Positions 7,600 to 18,239 of a stretch of 64,000 bases of DNA are shown piece after piece. Position 1 is the first letter of the stretch; the number at the start of each line of letters is the position of its first letter. The stretch is from assembly GCF_008704855.1 (NCBI RefSeq), contig NZ_CP023691.1, forward strand, positions 4,960,001 to 5,024,000, written 5' to 3'. This stretch comes from Streptomyces platensis. GTDB taxonomy: Bacteria; Actinomycetota; Actinomycetes; Streptomycetales; Streptomycetaceae. The notes under the pieces are model-generated. The model ran no database searches and was not told where the DNA came from. It saw nothing but the letters and a program-made list of their open reading frames with translations. The translations under genes were made by a program, and so were the position numbers.

Positions 7600-9354
7600 G
7601 TGGTGTCGGACCCACAGCGCGGCCAGCGCGGCCAGCGCGGCACGATTGGCAGCGGTGGTGGCAGTGGTGCCTCGGATCAGACCGGTCCCGAGGACCGCAA
7701 GTCCCAGTCGGACGAGGCCCACAGCGCCTTCACTCCGCCCCTGGGCGTGCCCTACCCGCCGCTTCCCGAGGACGAGCACCCCACCTCCGAATTCGCGCTG
7801 CCCGCGGGGCTGCGCCCGGAGACGCCGGCCGAGCAGGAGGGCTCGGCCTTCACCCTGCCGAGCAGTACCACCGGCCAGACCCCGCTGCCCGCTCCCGTGG
7901 GCGCCACGGCGATGAGTGTCGCCTTCACCCCGCCGCACGGCATACCGGCCGTCAGCCTCACCAAGGAAGCCCCTTGGCAGGACCGGATGCGGACCATGCT
8001 CCGGATGCCGGTCCACGAGCGCCCGGTCCCCGAGCGCCCGGAGCGCGGCGAGGAGGACACCGGCCCGGCCGTTCCCCGCGTACTCGACCTGACGCTCCGT
8101 ATCGGCGAGATCCTGCTCGCCGGCGGCGAGGGCGCCGAGGACGTCGAGGCCGCGATGTTCGGTGTCGCGCACGCCTACGGGTTGGAGCGGGTCGAGCCGA
8201 CCGTCACCTTCACCCTGCTGTCGATCTCCTACCAGCCGTCGCTGGTCGACGACCCGGTGACGGCCAGCCGCACGGTCCGGCGCCGTGGCGTCGACTACAA
8301 CCGGCTGTCCGCCGTCTTCCGGCTCGTCGACGACATCACCTCCGACGGCATCACCCTCGAAGAGGCCTACCGCGGCCTCGCCGAGATCCGCCGTAACCGC
8401 CACCCGTACCCGAGCTGGGCGCTGACGGTGGCCTCCGGGCTGCTGTCCGGCGCCGCCTCCATGCTGGTCGGCGGCACGATGCTGGTGTTCTTCGCGGCCG
8501 CGGTGGGCTCCATGCTCGGCGACCGGCTGGCCTGGCTCGCGTCCGGGCGCGGGCTGCCGGAGTTCTACCAGTTCGTGGTCGCGGCGATGCCGCCCGCGGC
8601 GGTGGGCGTCGCCTTCGGTCTGGCCCACGCCAATGTGCAGGCGTCCGCGGTGATCACCGGTGGACTGTTCGCGCTGATCCCGGGGCGGGCGCTGGTCGCC
8701 GGCGTCCACGACGGGCTGACCGGCTACTACATCACCGCCGCCGCCCGTCTGCTGGAGGTCGGCTATCTCATCGTCGGCATCGTCGTCGGCGTCCTCAGCG
8801 TGCTCTACATCGGACTCCAGCTGAACCCCGGCCTCCGGCGGCTCAACCCCGAGGAGGCGCTGGGGGCGTACAACGAGCCGGTGGTCCAGATCACCGCGTC
8901 CATGCTGCTGGCGCTGGCGTTCTGTGTGCTGCTCCAGCAGGAGCGGCACACCGTGGCGTTTGCGACCCTGAACGGCGGCGTCGCCTGGGTCGTCTACGGC
9001 GCCCTGCACTACGTCGCCGAGATAAACGCGGTGCCCGCCACCGCGATCGCGGCCGGACTGGTCGGTCTCTTCGGGCAGTTGCTCTCCCGTTACCGCTATG
9101 CGTCGGCCCTGCCGTACGTCACCGCGGCCATCGGCCCGCTGCTGCCCGGTAGTGCCACGTACTTCGGGCTGCTCAACTTCGCCCAGGGCCACCAGCCGGA
9201 GGGCCTCACCTCCCTGGTGCAGGCCGCCTCGCTGGCGCTCGCCATCGCCGTGGGCGTCAACCTCGGTGCCGAAGTGGCCCGGCTGTTCCTGCGCGCCCCC
9301 GGGGTCGAGGAGGCCGGCGGACGCCGGGCCGCCAAGCGCACCCGCGGCTTCTGA
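7600..9354 (+). CDS. Threonine/serine exporter family protein (ThrE type)
   Basis: This 584-residue protein has a long disordered N-terminus (about 1-150, rich in Pro, Glu and Ser) followed by the ThrE domain. The start of that domain is recognisable as LTLRIGEILLAGGEGAEDVEAAM, followed by YGLERVEPTVTFTLLSISY. About ten hydrophobic segments follow in two five-helix halves, the architecture of Corynebacterium ThrE, which exports threonine and serine. The start is GTG 7600 (or 7603), with GAGGAG at about 7583-7588. The fused soluble and membrane halves are complete. A tandem pair of hairpins follows the stop. The physiological substrate is inferred from the family only. Confidence 0.9.
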   Translation: MVSDPQRGQRGQRGTIGSGGGSGASDQTGPEDRKSQSDEAHSAFTPPLGVPYPPLPEDEHPTSEFALPAGLRPETPAEQEGSAFTLPSSTTGQTPLPAPVGATAMSVAFTPPHGIPAVSLTKEAPWQDRMRTMLRMPVHERPVPERPERGEEDTGPAVPRVLDLTLRIGEILLAGGEGAEDVEAAMFGVAHAYGLERVEPTVTFTLLSISYQPSLVDDPVTASRTVRRRGVDYNRLSAVFRLVDDITSDGITLEEAYRGLAEIRRNRHPYPSWALTVASGLLSGAASMLVGGTMLVFFAAAVGSMLGDRLAWLASGRGLPEFYQFVVAAMPPAAVGVAFGLAHANVQASAVITGGLFALIPGRALVAGVHDGLTGYYITAAARLLEVGYLIVGIVVGVLSVLYIGLQLNPGLRRLNPEEALGAYNEPVVQITASMLLALAFCVLLQQERHTVAFATLNGGVAWVVYGALHYVAEINAVPATAIAAGLVGLFGQLLSRYRYASALPYVTAAIGPLLPGSATYFGLLNFAQGHQPEGLTSLVQAASLALAIAVGVNLGAEVARLFLRAPGVEEAGGRRAAKRTRGF

Positions 9355-9359
9355 GCGGT

Positions 9360-9428
9360 CGTGCCGGGGCCGCCGACCGGCCCCGGCACGCACGAACGGG
9401 CGGCAACCCGACTGGGTGCCGCCCGTTC
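9360..9428. terminator. Tandem bidirectional terminators between the exporter gene and ppa
   Basis: Two adjacent perfect 12-bp hairpins are present: 9360-9371 with 9379-9390 (7-nt loop), and 9394-9405 with 9417-9428. They lie between two convergent genes, so they should stop transcription from both sides. Confidence 0.8.
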
Positions 9429-9507
9429 GCGTACGAAAATCAGCGCGCGCTGACCCGGGCGCCGCGGTCAGGGAAACCCCGCCGGACGCCGGGCCGACGA
9501 CGCTGCG

Positions 9508-10002
9508 TCAGTGCGCGCCGCCCTGCGCCTCAAGGCGCTTGAACGAGGCCTCGATCTCCGCCTCGGCCTCGGTGCGGCCGACCCAGTCGGCGCCCTCGAC
9601 GGACTTGCCGGGCTCCAGGTCCTTGTAGACCTCGAAGAAGTGCTGGATCTCCAGGCGGTCGAACTCCGACACGTGGTGGATGTCCCGCAGGTGCTCCACA
9701 CGCGGGTCGGACGCGGGCACGCACAGCAGCTTGTCGTCGCCGCCGGCCTCGTCCGTCATCCGGAACATGCCGATGGCGCGGCACTTGATGAGGCAACCGG
9801 GGAAGGTCGGCTCGTCCAGGATGACCAGCGCGTCCAGCGGGTCGCCGTCCTCGCCCAGGGTGTTCTCGACAAAGCCGTAGTCGGCCGGGTAGCTGGTCGA
9901 GGTGAAGAGTCGACGGTCCAGGCGGATCCGACCGGTCTCGTGGTCCACCTCGTACTTGTTCCGCGAACCCTTCGGGATCTCGATGGTGACGTCGAACTCC
10001 AC
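9508..10002 (-). CDS. ppa: Inorganic pyrophosphatase
   Basis: This 164-residue family I pyrophosphatase hydrolyses PPi to 2 Pi with Mg2+ and pulls biosynthetic reactions forward in the cytoplasm. Recognisable blocks are EIPKGSRNKYEVDHETG at the N-terminus, YPADYGFVENTLGEDGDPLD with the metal-binding aspartates, and FEVYKDLEPGK near the C-terminus. I place the start at GTG 10002 because GGAGG lies eight bases upstream and the protein then begins directly with VEFDVTIEIPKG; upstream ATGs at 10017 and 10026 would include that ribosome site in the coding region. It is divergent from dacB across 86 bp. Confidence 0.96.
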   Translation of the reverse strand: MEFDVTIEIPKGSRNKYEVDHETGRIRLDRRLFTSTSYPADYGFVENTLGEDGDPLDALVILDEPTFPGCLIKCRAIGMFRMTDEAGGDDKLLCVPASDPRVEHLRDIHHVSEFDRLEIQHFFEVYKDLEPGKSVEGADWVGRTEAEAEIEASFKRLEAQGGAH

Positions 10003-10088
10003 GGGTGGCTCCTCCATGATCAACACATACGTCTGGTGATTAAGTGTCCCCCACGCAGGTGTGTGGTGGCGAAAGGGGCTGGTCCGAG

Positions 10089-11663
10089 GTGCCCGAGACC
10101 GGAAAGTGGCAGGTCAGATGGCAGTCAGCGGAACGGTCCGCGCGGGCGGCGACGCGCGCGGCGGTCCGGTGGGCGCAGACGGCCATCGATGCCACGCGGC
10201 AGACCTGGCAGGCCACACCCCGCCAGACCCAGCAGACCTGGCGGCTGACGGCGGTTTCCGCAGCTACCGGCCTGGCGGTCGCGATCGTCGCGGTGGCGGC
10301 GTCCGGGCCGTGGGACTCGGGTCAGCGTACGGCCGAGCGGGCGGAGGCGGCCGAGATGGACGGTGCCAGTGGCGAGCATCACGCTCCGGAGGCCCGGCCG
10401 GCGCCCAGCGCACCCCCCGTCCTGCCCGCGCTCGGCGGCCGGGTGCCCGGTGCCGCGGGCCGTGGCGCGGCGCCCGCCCCCACTGACGCGGGACTGGCCG
10501 ACGCGCTCGCGCCGCTGCTGAAGGACCCGGCCCTCGGCCCGCTGCGGACGGCTTCCGTCCTGGACGTGGCCGCCGGCCGGGAGGTCTTCGGCGACGGCCA
10601 GGGCAAGGCCGCCACCCCCGCCTCCACCGTCAAGCTCGCCACCGCCGTCGCCGTGCTCTCCGCGCTCGGCCCCGACCACCGCATCGACACCACCGTCGTG
10701 CTGACCGGCAAGAACCGCCTCGTCCTGGTCGGCGGCGGCGACCCCACCCTCACCGCCCGCGCCCCGCGGCACGGCGCCGAGGAACAGCCCGCGAACCTGC
10801 GCACCCTCGCCGACGCCACCGCCCGCGCCCTCAAGAAGCGCCACCTCACCAAGATCAGCCTGGGCTATGACACCGCCGCCTACTCGGGCCCCGCAGAGCA
10901 CCCCATCGGCCCGAACGAGAACATCGCCCCCGTCACCGCGCTGATGACCGACGAGGGCCGCCTCGACGACTCCGAGCACGGCACCGCCCCCCGCGACGCC
11001 GACCCCGCCCACACGGCGGCCCGCACCTTCGCCGATCTGCTCCACGAGCGCGGCATCACCGTCGACGGCGACCCCGAGAGCGCCAAGGCCCCCAAGAAGA
11101 CCACCCGCATCGCCGCCGTCCACTCCCTCCCCCTCTCCGCCCTCGTCGAGCGGATGCTCACCTACAGCGACAACGACATCGCCGAGGCACTGGCCCGCCA
11201 GACCGCCCTGGCCTCCCGGCAGCCGGCCAGCTTCGCCGGGGCCGGCAAGGCCGTCCGCACCGCCCTCCAGCGGGAGCACCTCCCGCTCTCCGGCGCCGTC
11301 TTCGAGGACGGCAGCGGCCTGGACCGCGACGACAAGGTCACCGCCGGCCTGCTCTCCCGCCTCCTGCTGCACGCCTCCTCGCCCGACCACCCGGCCCTGC
11401 GCCCCGTCGTCACCGGCCTCCCCGTGGCCGCCTTCACCGGCACCCTCAGCAACCGCTACCGGGGCCAGAGCGCCGGCGCCGGCGCCGTACGCGCCAAAAC
11501 CGGCACCCTCACCGGCGTGAACACCCTCGCCGGCACCGTCGTCGACGCCGACGGCCGCCTCCTGACCTTCTCCTTCATGACCACCGGCACCACCGACCCG
11601 CAAGGCGCCCAGAACGCCTTGGACAAACTCGCCTCAGCAGTAGCCAACTGCGGCTGCCGCTAG
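10089..11663 (+). CDS. dacB: D-alanyl-D-alanine carboxypeptidase/endopeptidase (PBP4 type)
   Basis: This 524-residue penicillin-binding protein belongs to the S13 (PBP4/DacB) family and trims the terminal D-Ala of peptidoglycan stem peptides, possibly cutting cross-links too. A basic cytoplasmic N-terminus precedes one membrane segment (about 54-72), a Pro/Ala-rich linker, and the exported catalytic domain. The three penicillin-binding motifs are present: STVK at 179-182, YSDND (SDN type), and KTGTL near the C-terminus. GTG 10089 was preferred over the longer reading from 10044 because the residues after it (PETGKWQ) look like the family start; the ribosome site AAAGGGG at 10072 is moderate. 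A composite hairpin repeat follows. Confidence 0.92.
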   Translation: MPETGKWQVRWQSAERSARAATRAAVRWAQTAIDATRQTWQATPRQTQQTWRLTAVSAATGLAVAIVAVAASGPWDSGQRTAERAEAAEMDGASGEHHAPEARPAPSAPPVLPALGGRVPGAAGRGAAPAPTDAGLADALAPLLKDPALGPLRTASVLDVAAGREVFGDGQGKAATPASTVKLATAVAVLSALGPDHRIDTTVVLTGKNRLVLVGGGDPTLTARAPRHGAEEQPANLRTLADATARALKKRHLTKISLGYDTAAYSGPAEHPIGPNENIAPVTALMTDEGRLDDSEHGTAPRDADPAHTAARTFADLLHERGITVDGDPESAKAPKKTTRIAAVHSLPLSALVERMLTYSDNDIAEALARQTALASRQPASFAGAGKAVRTALQREHLPLSGAVFEDGSGLDRDDKVTAGLLSRLLLHASSPDHPALRPVVTGLPVAAFTGTLSNRYRGQSAGAGAVRAKTGTLTGVNTLAGTVVDADGRLLTFSFMTTGTTDPQGAQNALDKLASAVANCGCR

Positions 11664-11739
11664 GGCCGGACAAGTAAAAGCCACTCACGTCCACCCCCAC
11701 CGGCCCCCACCCACCCCCAACGGGAGGGGACCGGCCGGA

Positions 11740-11788
11740 GGGGCAGGGGTGTGGGACGTAAAGCGAAGCAGTCCCACACCCCTGCCCC
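11740..11788. repeat. Interspersed composite hairpin element, copy 2
   Basis: Perfect 18-nt arms (11740-11757 and 11771-11788) flank the loop GTAAAGCGAAGCA. The outer stem is imperfect, unlike copy 1. A conserved downstream block containing CAGCCCCGCGCAGCGG (11811-11826) follows, then two small inverted repeats (11861-11888, 11922-11947). It begins 76 bp after the dacB stop; together these fill most of the 335-bp gap before the next gene. Confidence 0.85.
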
Positions 11789-11860
11789 GGAGGCCCGTCA
11801 CCGCGCCCAACAGCCCCGCGCAGCGGACCCAGCCCGCCGCAGGCGCAACGGCGAGAAACC

Positions 11861-11947
11861 CCCACGGCGGGAAAGCCGGCAACGTGGGCCGAAGGCAAAG
11901 CGCATGCGCAGGCGAGACGAACCACGGCGCGAAAGCCGAAATCGTGG
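11861..11947. repeat. Two small CCACG...CGTGG inverted repeats trailing hairpin copy 2
   Basis: The units at 11861-11888 and 11922-11947 share CCACGGCG(G/C)GAAAGCC at the left and CGTGGG at the right, giving short complementary ends. They match the units downstream of copies 1 and 3. Confidence 0.75.
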
Positions 11948-11998
11948 GAAGAAGACAGTCGGCTACCCCGCGGCCACGCCCCCACGTACGGTGAACCC

Positions 11999-13144
11999 AT
12001 GACGAGCATCGGTGGAACCGAGATGGTCGACTGGAACCTCGCGGTCGCGACCGCGACCCGGTTCGTGCGGCCGGGCCCAGAGGTGAGCCGGGACGAGGCA
12101 CGCGCGATCGTCGCCGAGCTGCGCAAGCACGCCAAGTCCTCCGAGGCACACGTCCGGGCGTTCACGCGGATGGCACAGCCCGACGCGACGGGCGAGGAGC
12201 CGCATGACACGCCGGTCCTCGTCGTGGACCGGCCCGGCTGGATCAAGGCGAATGTCGCGGGGTTCCGGGCGGTGCTCAAGCCGCTGCTGGCCAAGATGGA
12301 GGACCGCCGCTCGACGGTCCCCGGGGGCGCGGTGCTCGGCGCGGTCGGCGGCAAGGTGACCGGCGTGGAGCTGGGCATGCTGCTGTCGTTCCTGGCCTCG
12401 CGGGTCCTCGGCCAGTACGAGACGTTCGCCCCGGCCTCCCGTGATCTGCCGGCCGCGGCGCAGGGCGGCCGGCTGCTGCTCGTCGCGCCGAACATCGTGC
12501 ACGTGGAGCGCGAGCTCGAAGTGGCCCCGCACGACTTCCGGCTGTGGGTGTGCCTCCACGAGGAGACCCACCGCACCCAGTTCACCGCCGTCCCGTGGCT
12601 GCGGGACCACATCGAGGGCGAGATCCAGTCGTTCCTCGGTGAGACGGACATCGACCCGGGCGCCCTCCTGGAGCGGCTGCGTGAGGCCGCCCAGTCGCTG
12701 GCCGGCGCCAAGCCCGAGGGCGAGGAGGGCGAGGACGAGGGCCGCTCCCTCGTCGATCTCGTGCAGACGCCCGCGCAGCGCGAGATCCTCGGCCGGCTGA
12801 CCGCGGTGATGTCCCTGCTGGAGGGGCACGCGGATTATGTGATGGACGGTGTGGGGCCCGATGTCGTGCCGTCGGTCGCGGAGATCCGGGAGAAGTTCCA
12901 GAAGCGCCGGGCCAGCGGCGCCGGCCGGCTGGACCAGGCGCTGCGCAAGCTGCTCGGCCTGGACGCCAAGCTGCGGCAGTACCGCGACGGCGAGCGGTTC
13001 GTCAGCGCGGTCGTCGAGGAGGTGGGCATGGAGGGCTTCAACCGGGTGTGGACGTCGCCGAACACCCTCCCGACCAAACAGGAGATCGCCAAACCGGCGG
13101 ACTGGATCGCGCGGGTGCACCGCAAGGCGGACGGGGCACCGTGA
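11999..13144 (+). CDS. Zinc-metalloprotease-like protein (DUF2342, F420-biosynthesis-associated type)
   Basis: This 381-residue protein belongs to the DUF2342/zincin-like family, annotated in actinobacteria as a putative hydrolase or coenzyme F420 biosynthesis-associated protein. The zinc-binding motif is HEETH at residues 187-191 in LHEETHRTQFTAVPWL, and a downstream acid in SLLEGHADYVMD is a plausible third ligand. No signal peptide or membrane segment is visible, so it should be cytoplasmic. ATG 11999 is used; a second ATG at 12023 (MVDWNLAVATATRFV) is a possible start. It lies upstream of tilS on the same strand, as in other Streptomyces. The substrate is unknown. Confidence 0.88.
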   Translation: MTSIGGTEMVDWNLAVATATRFVRPGPEVSRDEARAIVAELRKHAKSSEAHVRAFTRMAQPDATGEEPHDTPVLVVDRPGWIKANVAGFRAVLKPLLAKMEDRRSTVPGGAVLGAVGGKVTGVELGMLLSFLASRVLGQYETFAPASRDLPAAAQGGRLLLVAPNIVHVERELEVAPHDFRLWVCLHEETHRTQFTAVPWLRDHIEGEIQSFLGETDIDPGALLERLREAAQSLAGAKPEGEEGEDEGRSLVDLVQTPAQREILGRLTAVMSLLEGHADYVMDGVGPDVVPSVAEIREKFQKRRASGAGRLDQALRKLLGLDAKLRQYRDGERFVSAVVEEVGMEGFNRVWTSPNTLPTKQEIAKPADWIARVHRKADGAP

Positions 13145-13333
13145 GCGAATGGTGTGAGCTGGGCACGCCACGTGGCAGTAGAGCGCCCCTTCAATCACCC
13201 GTCTGAGGGACCGTTACCGAGGGATAGGCGTGCAATGCTCGGGGAACCGCTCGCCTCTGTCACCATCTAGGCACTCTGTGTGACGAAGCCGTCCACGGCC
13301 CGAGGCTCCCCAGCTGAACGATTGGAAACGGAC

Positions 13334-14392
13334 ATGGGTCCCCATCCAGCGGTCGCCGCGATACGCCTGGCGGTCCGCCGCGTACTCCACGACGTGCTCA
13401 CCCACCACTGCGCGCACGACCGGCACGAGCCCCCGCTCGTGCTCGTCGCGTGCTCCGGCGGCGCCGATTCCATGGCGCTCGCCTCCGCCCTCGCCTTCGA
13501 GGCCCCCAAGCTCGGGGTCCGCGCCGGGGGCGTGACCATCGACCACGGTCTCCAGGAGGGCTCGGACCTCCGCGCCGCCGAGGTCGCCCTGCGGCTGCGG
13601 GCCCTGGGACTCGACCCCGTAGAGGCCGTCGCCGTCGACGTGGACGAACCGAACAGGGTGGCGCACGGCACCGGATACCGCGGAAGCGGCGGCCGGCAGT
13701 CCGGCGGACCGGAAGCCGCCGCCCGGGACGCCCGCTACGCCGCCCTGGACGCCGCCGCCGAACGCCACGGCGCCACCGCGGTCCTCCTCGGCCACACCCG
13801 CGACGACCAGGCCGAGACGGTGCTGCTCGGTCTCGCCCGCGGCTCCGGGACCCGCTCGCTCTCCGGTATGGCCGCGACCAGCGGCCGGGACGGGCGCTAT
13901 CGCCGGCCCTTCCTCGACGTGGACCGCCAGACCGCCCGTAAGGCCTGTCTGATCCAGGCGCTGCCCGTCTGGGACGACCCGCACAACGCCGACCCCGCCT
14001 ACACCCGCTCACGGCTGCGCCACGAGGGCCTGCCCGCCCTGGAGAAGGCGCTCGGCAAGGGCGTCGTCGAGGCGCTGGCCCGTACCGCCCAGCTCTCCCG
14101 CGACGACGCCGACGCCCTGGACGCCTGGGCCGCCGACGCCGAGGGCTCGGTCCTCGACGACAGCGGCTCCCTCGACATCGCCGCCCTGTTCGCCCTGCCC
14201 CCCGCGGTGCGCCGCCGGGTGCTGCGCCGGGCGGTCATCGGCGCCGGTTCACCGGCCGGTTCGCTCTTCGCCCGCCACATCGAAGAAGTGGACCGGCTGA
14301 TCACCGCCTGGCGGGGGCAGGGGGCCATCAACCTCCCCGGGCGAGTGGGTGTGCGACGGCAGGGTGGCAGACTGGTCATTCGGCAGGGCTGA
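13334..14392 (+). CDS. tilS: tRNA(Ile)-lysidine synthase
   Basis: The 352-residue enzyme modifies C34 of the CAU-anticodon tRNA(Ile) to lysidine using ATP and lysine, so that it reads AUA. The N-type ATP pyrophosphatase loop SGGADSMA is at 41-48, HTRDDQAETVLLGLARGSG follows, and FLDVDRQTARKACL lies before the C-terminal domain. I place the start at ATG 13334 (MGPHPAVAAIRL); the frame is open from 13280 and a GTG there is possible. The gene is followed 70 bp later by hpt and then ftsH, the usual tilS-hpt-ftsH order. It is essential in most bacteria. Confidence 0.95.
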   Translation: MGPHPAVAAIRLAVRRVLHDVLTHHCAHDRHEPPLVLVACSGGADSMALASALAFEAPKLGVRAGGVTIDHGLQEGSDLRAAEVALRLRALGLDPVEAVAVDVDEPNRVAHGTGYRGSGGRQSGGPEAAARDARYAALDAAAERHGATAVLLGHTRDDQAETVLLGLARGSGTRSLSGMAATSGRDGRYRRPFLDVDRQTARKACLIQALPVWDDPHNADPAYTRSRLRHEGLPALEKALGKGVVEALARTAQLSRDDADALDAWAADAEGSVLDDSGSLDIAALFALPPAVRRRVLRRAVIGAGSPAGSLFARHIEEVDRLITAWRGQGAINLPGRVGVRRQGGRLVIRQG

Positions 14393-14462
14393 GCCGCAGA
14401 CGCTGCCCCGCACCGAAGTCTCACGACTGACGCGAACACCGAACAGAGCGAGAGTGGCACGG

Positions 14463-15017
14463 GTGGACGACAAGGACATGGGTTCCGACCTTCAGTCGGT
14501 ACTCATCAGCAAGGAAGAGATCGACGCGAAGCTGGCGGAGCTGGCGGCGAAGATCGACGCGGAGTACGCGGGCAAGGACCTGCTCATCGTCGGCGTCCTC
14601 AAGGGCGCCGTGATGGTGATGGCGGACCTGGCGCGTGCGCTGTCCACCCCCGTCACGATGGACTGGATGGCCGTGTCGTCGTACGGCGCGGGCACCCAGT
14701 CCTCCGGCGTGGTCCGCATCCTCAAGGACCTCGACACCGACATCAAGGGCAAGCACGTCCTGATCGTCGAGGACATCATCGACTCCGGTCTGACGCTGTC
14801 GTGGCTGCTGTCGAACCTCGGCTCGCGCGAGCCGGCCTCGCTGGAGGTCTGCACGCTGCTGCGCAAGCCGGACGCGGCGAAGGTCGCCATCGACGTGAAG
14901 TGGATCGGCTTCGACATCCCCAACGAATTCGTCGTGGGATACGGCCTCGACTTCGCGGAGAAGTACCGCAATCTGCCGTTCGTCGGTACCCTCGCGCCGC
15001 ACGTCTACGGCGGCTGA
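14463..15017 (+). CDS. hpt: Hypoxanthine phosphoribosyltransferase
   Basis: This 184-residue purine salvage enzyme joins hypoxanthine or guanine with PRPP to give IMP or GMP. The type I phosphoribosyltransferase PRPP loop is VLIVEDIIDSGLTLSWLL, with the paired acids E and D. The early loop VGVLKGAVMVMADLA and the active-site hood SSYGAGTQSSG are also clear. Start choice is uncertain among GTG 14454, GTG 14463 and ATG 14478; 14463 gives VDDKDMGSDLQ. It sits between tilS and ftsH, and purine supply here may tie in with the GTP-consuming folE downstream. Confidence 0.95.
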   Translation: MDDKDMGSDLQSVLISKEEIDAKLAELAAKIDAEYAGKDLLIVGVLKGAVMVMADLARALSTPVTMDWMAVSSYGAGTQSSGVVRILKDLDTDIKGKHVLIVEDIIDSGLTLSWLLSNLGSREPASLEVCTLLRKPDAAKVAIDVKWIGFDIPNEFVVGYGLDFAEKYRNLPFVGTLAPHVYGG

Positions 15018-15297
15018 GGGCGTCCCGCGCTCGTCCGGCCGCGGTGGCCGGGCGGGCCTCGGACCGTCCGCTGCGGCCCGGCGGGAACCCTTCGGGGCCT
15101 CCCGCCGTTGGAGCAGGGAGAGCGGAATCCCCGGCTGCATGTTCACCGTCGGCGCAGGCGCCGGGTGACAATGCTGGGGTACCGTCCGAAGGCAGTTCTT
15201 TTTCGGGCCAGTAATACACCGTACGCACGACCAGCCCTCCCAAGGGCGTTGTGCCTCACTGTGGCAGGAGGGACGGGGCCTCAACGGCTCCGTATGG

Positions 15298-17313
<2,016 letters not shown>

Positions 17314-17342
17314 TCCCGTGGGCCCTCAGGGGCCCCGGAATA

Positions 17343-17384
17343 AATGCCGCGCCCTCCAGGTTTAGCCTTGGGGGGCGCGGCATT
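17343..17384 (+). terminator. Hairpin between ftsH and folE
   Basis: Perfect 12-bp arms (17343-17354 and 17373-17384) around an 18-nt loop begin 29 bp after the ftsH stop. It likely ends or attenuates the ftsH transcript before folE (start 17434). Confidence 0.65.
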
Positions 17385-17433
17385 CCGTGTTTCCACCGCG
17401 ATTCGAGCGGGCGCAGAAGGAACGAGGCACCAC

Positions 17434-18039
17434 ATGACGGACCCTGTGACGCTGGACGTCGGCGGCAAGATCGGCACTTTCGACGAGAAGCGCGCCGAGA
17501 ACGCTGTACGCGAGCTGCTCATCGCGGTGGGCGAGGACCCGGACCGTGAGGGGCTGCTGGAGACGCCGGCGCGGGTGGCACGGGCCTACCGGGAGATCTT
17601 CGCCGGGCTGTGGCAGAAGCCGGAAGACGTGCTGACGACCACCTTCGACCTGGGCCACGACGAAATGGTGCTGGTCAAGGACATCGAAGTGGTCTCCAAC
17701 TGTGAGCACCACCTCGTCCCGTTCGTCGGGGTGGCCCATGTCGGCTACATCCCGTCCACCGACGGCAAGATCACCGGGCTGTCCAAGCTGGCCCGGCTGG
17801 TCGATGTGTTCGCCCGGCGCCCGCAGGTCCAGGAGCGGCTGACCACGCAGATCGCGGACTCCCTGATGCAGATCCTGGAGCCGCGCGGCGTGATCGTCGT
17901 CATCGAGTGCGAGCACATGTGCATGACCATGCGCGGGGTGCGCAAGCCGGGTGCCAAGACCACGACCTCGGCCGTGCGCGGCCAGCTGCGGGACGCCGCC
18001 ACGCGCGCCGAGGCGATGAGCCTGATACTGGCGCGCTGA
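17434..18039 (+). CDS. folE: GTP cyclohydrolase I
   Basis: This 201-residue enzyme opens GTP to 7,8-dihydroneopterin triphosphate, the first step of tetrahydrofolate synthesis. The zinc and active-site motifs are present: SNCEHHLVPFVG with the Cys-His pair, the KITGLSKLARLV helix, and IECEHMCMTMRGV with the second zinc cysteine. The length is close to bacterial FolE-I. ATG 17434 is preceded by AGAAGGAACGAG. The other fol genes follow 3.4 kb downstream, interrupted by an esterase and a DUF2156 gene, so folE is probably transcribed separately. A hairpin at 18171-18206 closes the unit. Confidence 0.97.
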   Translation: MTDPVTLDVGGKIGTFDEKRAENAVRELLIAVGEDPDREGLLETPARVARAYREIFAGLWQKPEDVLTTTFDLGHDEMVLVKDIEVVSNCEHHLVPFVGVAHVGYIPSTDGKITGLSKLARLVDVFARRPQVQERLTTQIADSLMQILEPRGVIVVIECEHMCMTMRGVRKPGAKTTTSAVRGQLRDAATRAEAMSLILAR

Positions 18040-18104
18040 GGCCCCGGGCCGCGGGCCGTGGGCCCCGGGCCGTGGGCCGCGGGCCCGTATGGCCGGCCCG
18101 TCAG

Positions 18105-18159
18105 GCGTCTCCCACACGGCCGGCGGCGCCCGTCGCGCGTCTCCCACACGGCCGGCGGC
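18105..18159. repeat. Pair of 23-bp direct repeats after folE
   Basis: Exact 23-bp copies at 18105-18127 and 18137-18159, offset 32 bp, share the core TCTCCCACACGGCCGGCGGC. A run of GGGCCGYGGGCC-like words precedes them (18045-18090). No coding sense is evident. Confidence 0.7.
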
Positions 18160-18170
18160 ACAGACAACCG

Positions 18171-18206
18171 GACGGCCGGGCCCCTCGCAGGAGGGACCCG
18201 GCCGTC
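18171..18206. terminator. Hairpin between convergent folE and esterase gene
   Basis: Arms GACGGCCGGG (18171-18180) and CCCGGCCGTC (18197-18206) are perfectly complementary across a 16-nt loop, in the gap between two convergent genes. Confidence 0.7.
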
Positions 18207-18239
18207 GCCGGTGCCGGGGGCGCCGAGGGCGCGGGCCTG

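Noticed and set aside
7244..7600. Short frames over hairpin copies 1, 2 and 3 giving a shared GLLRFTS-type peptide
   Set aside because: The similarity comes from the repeated DNA element. The frames lack ribosome sites and vary in length, so they are not taken as genes.
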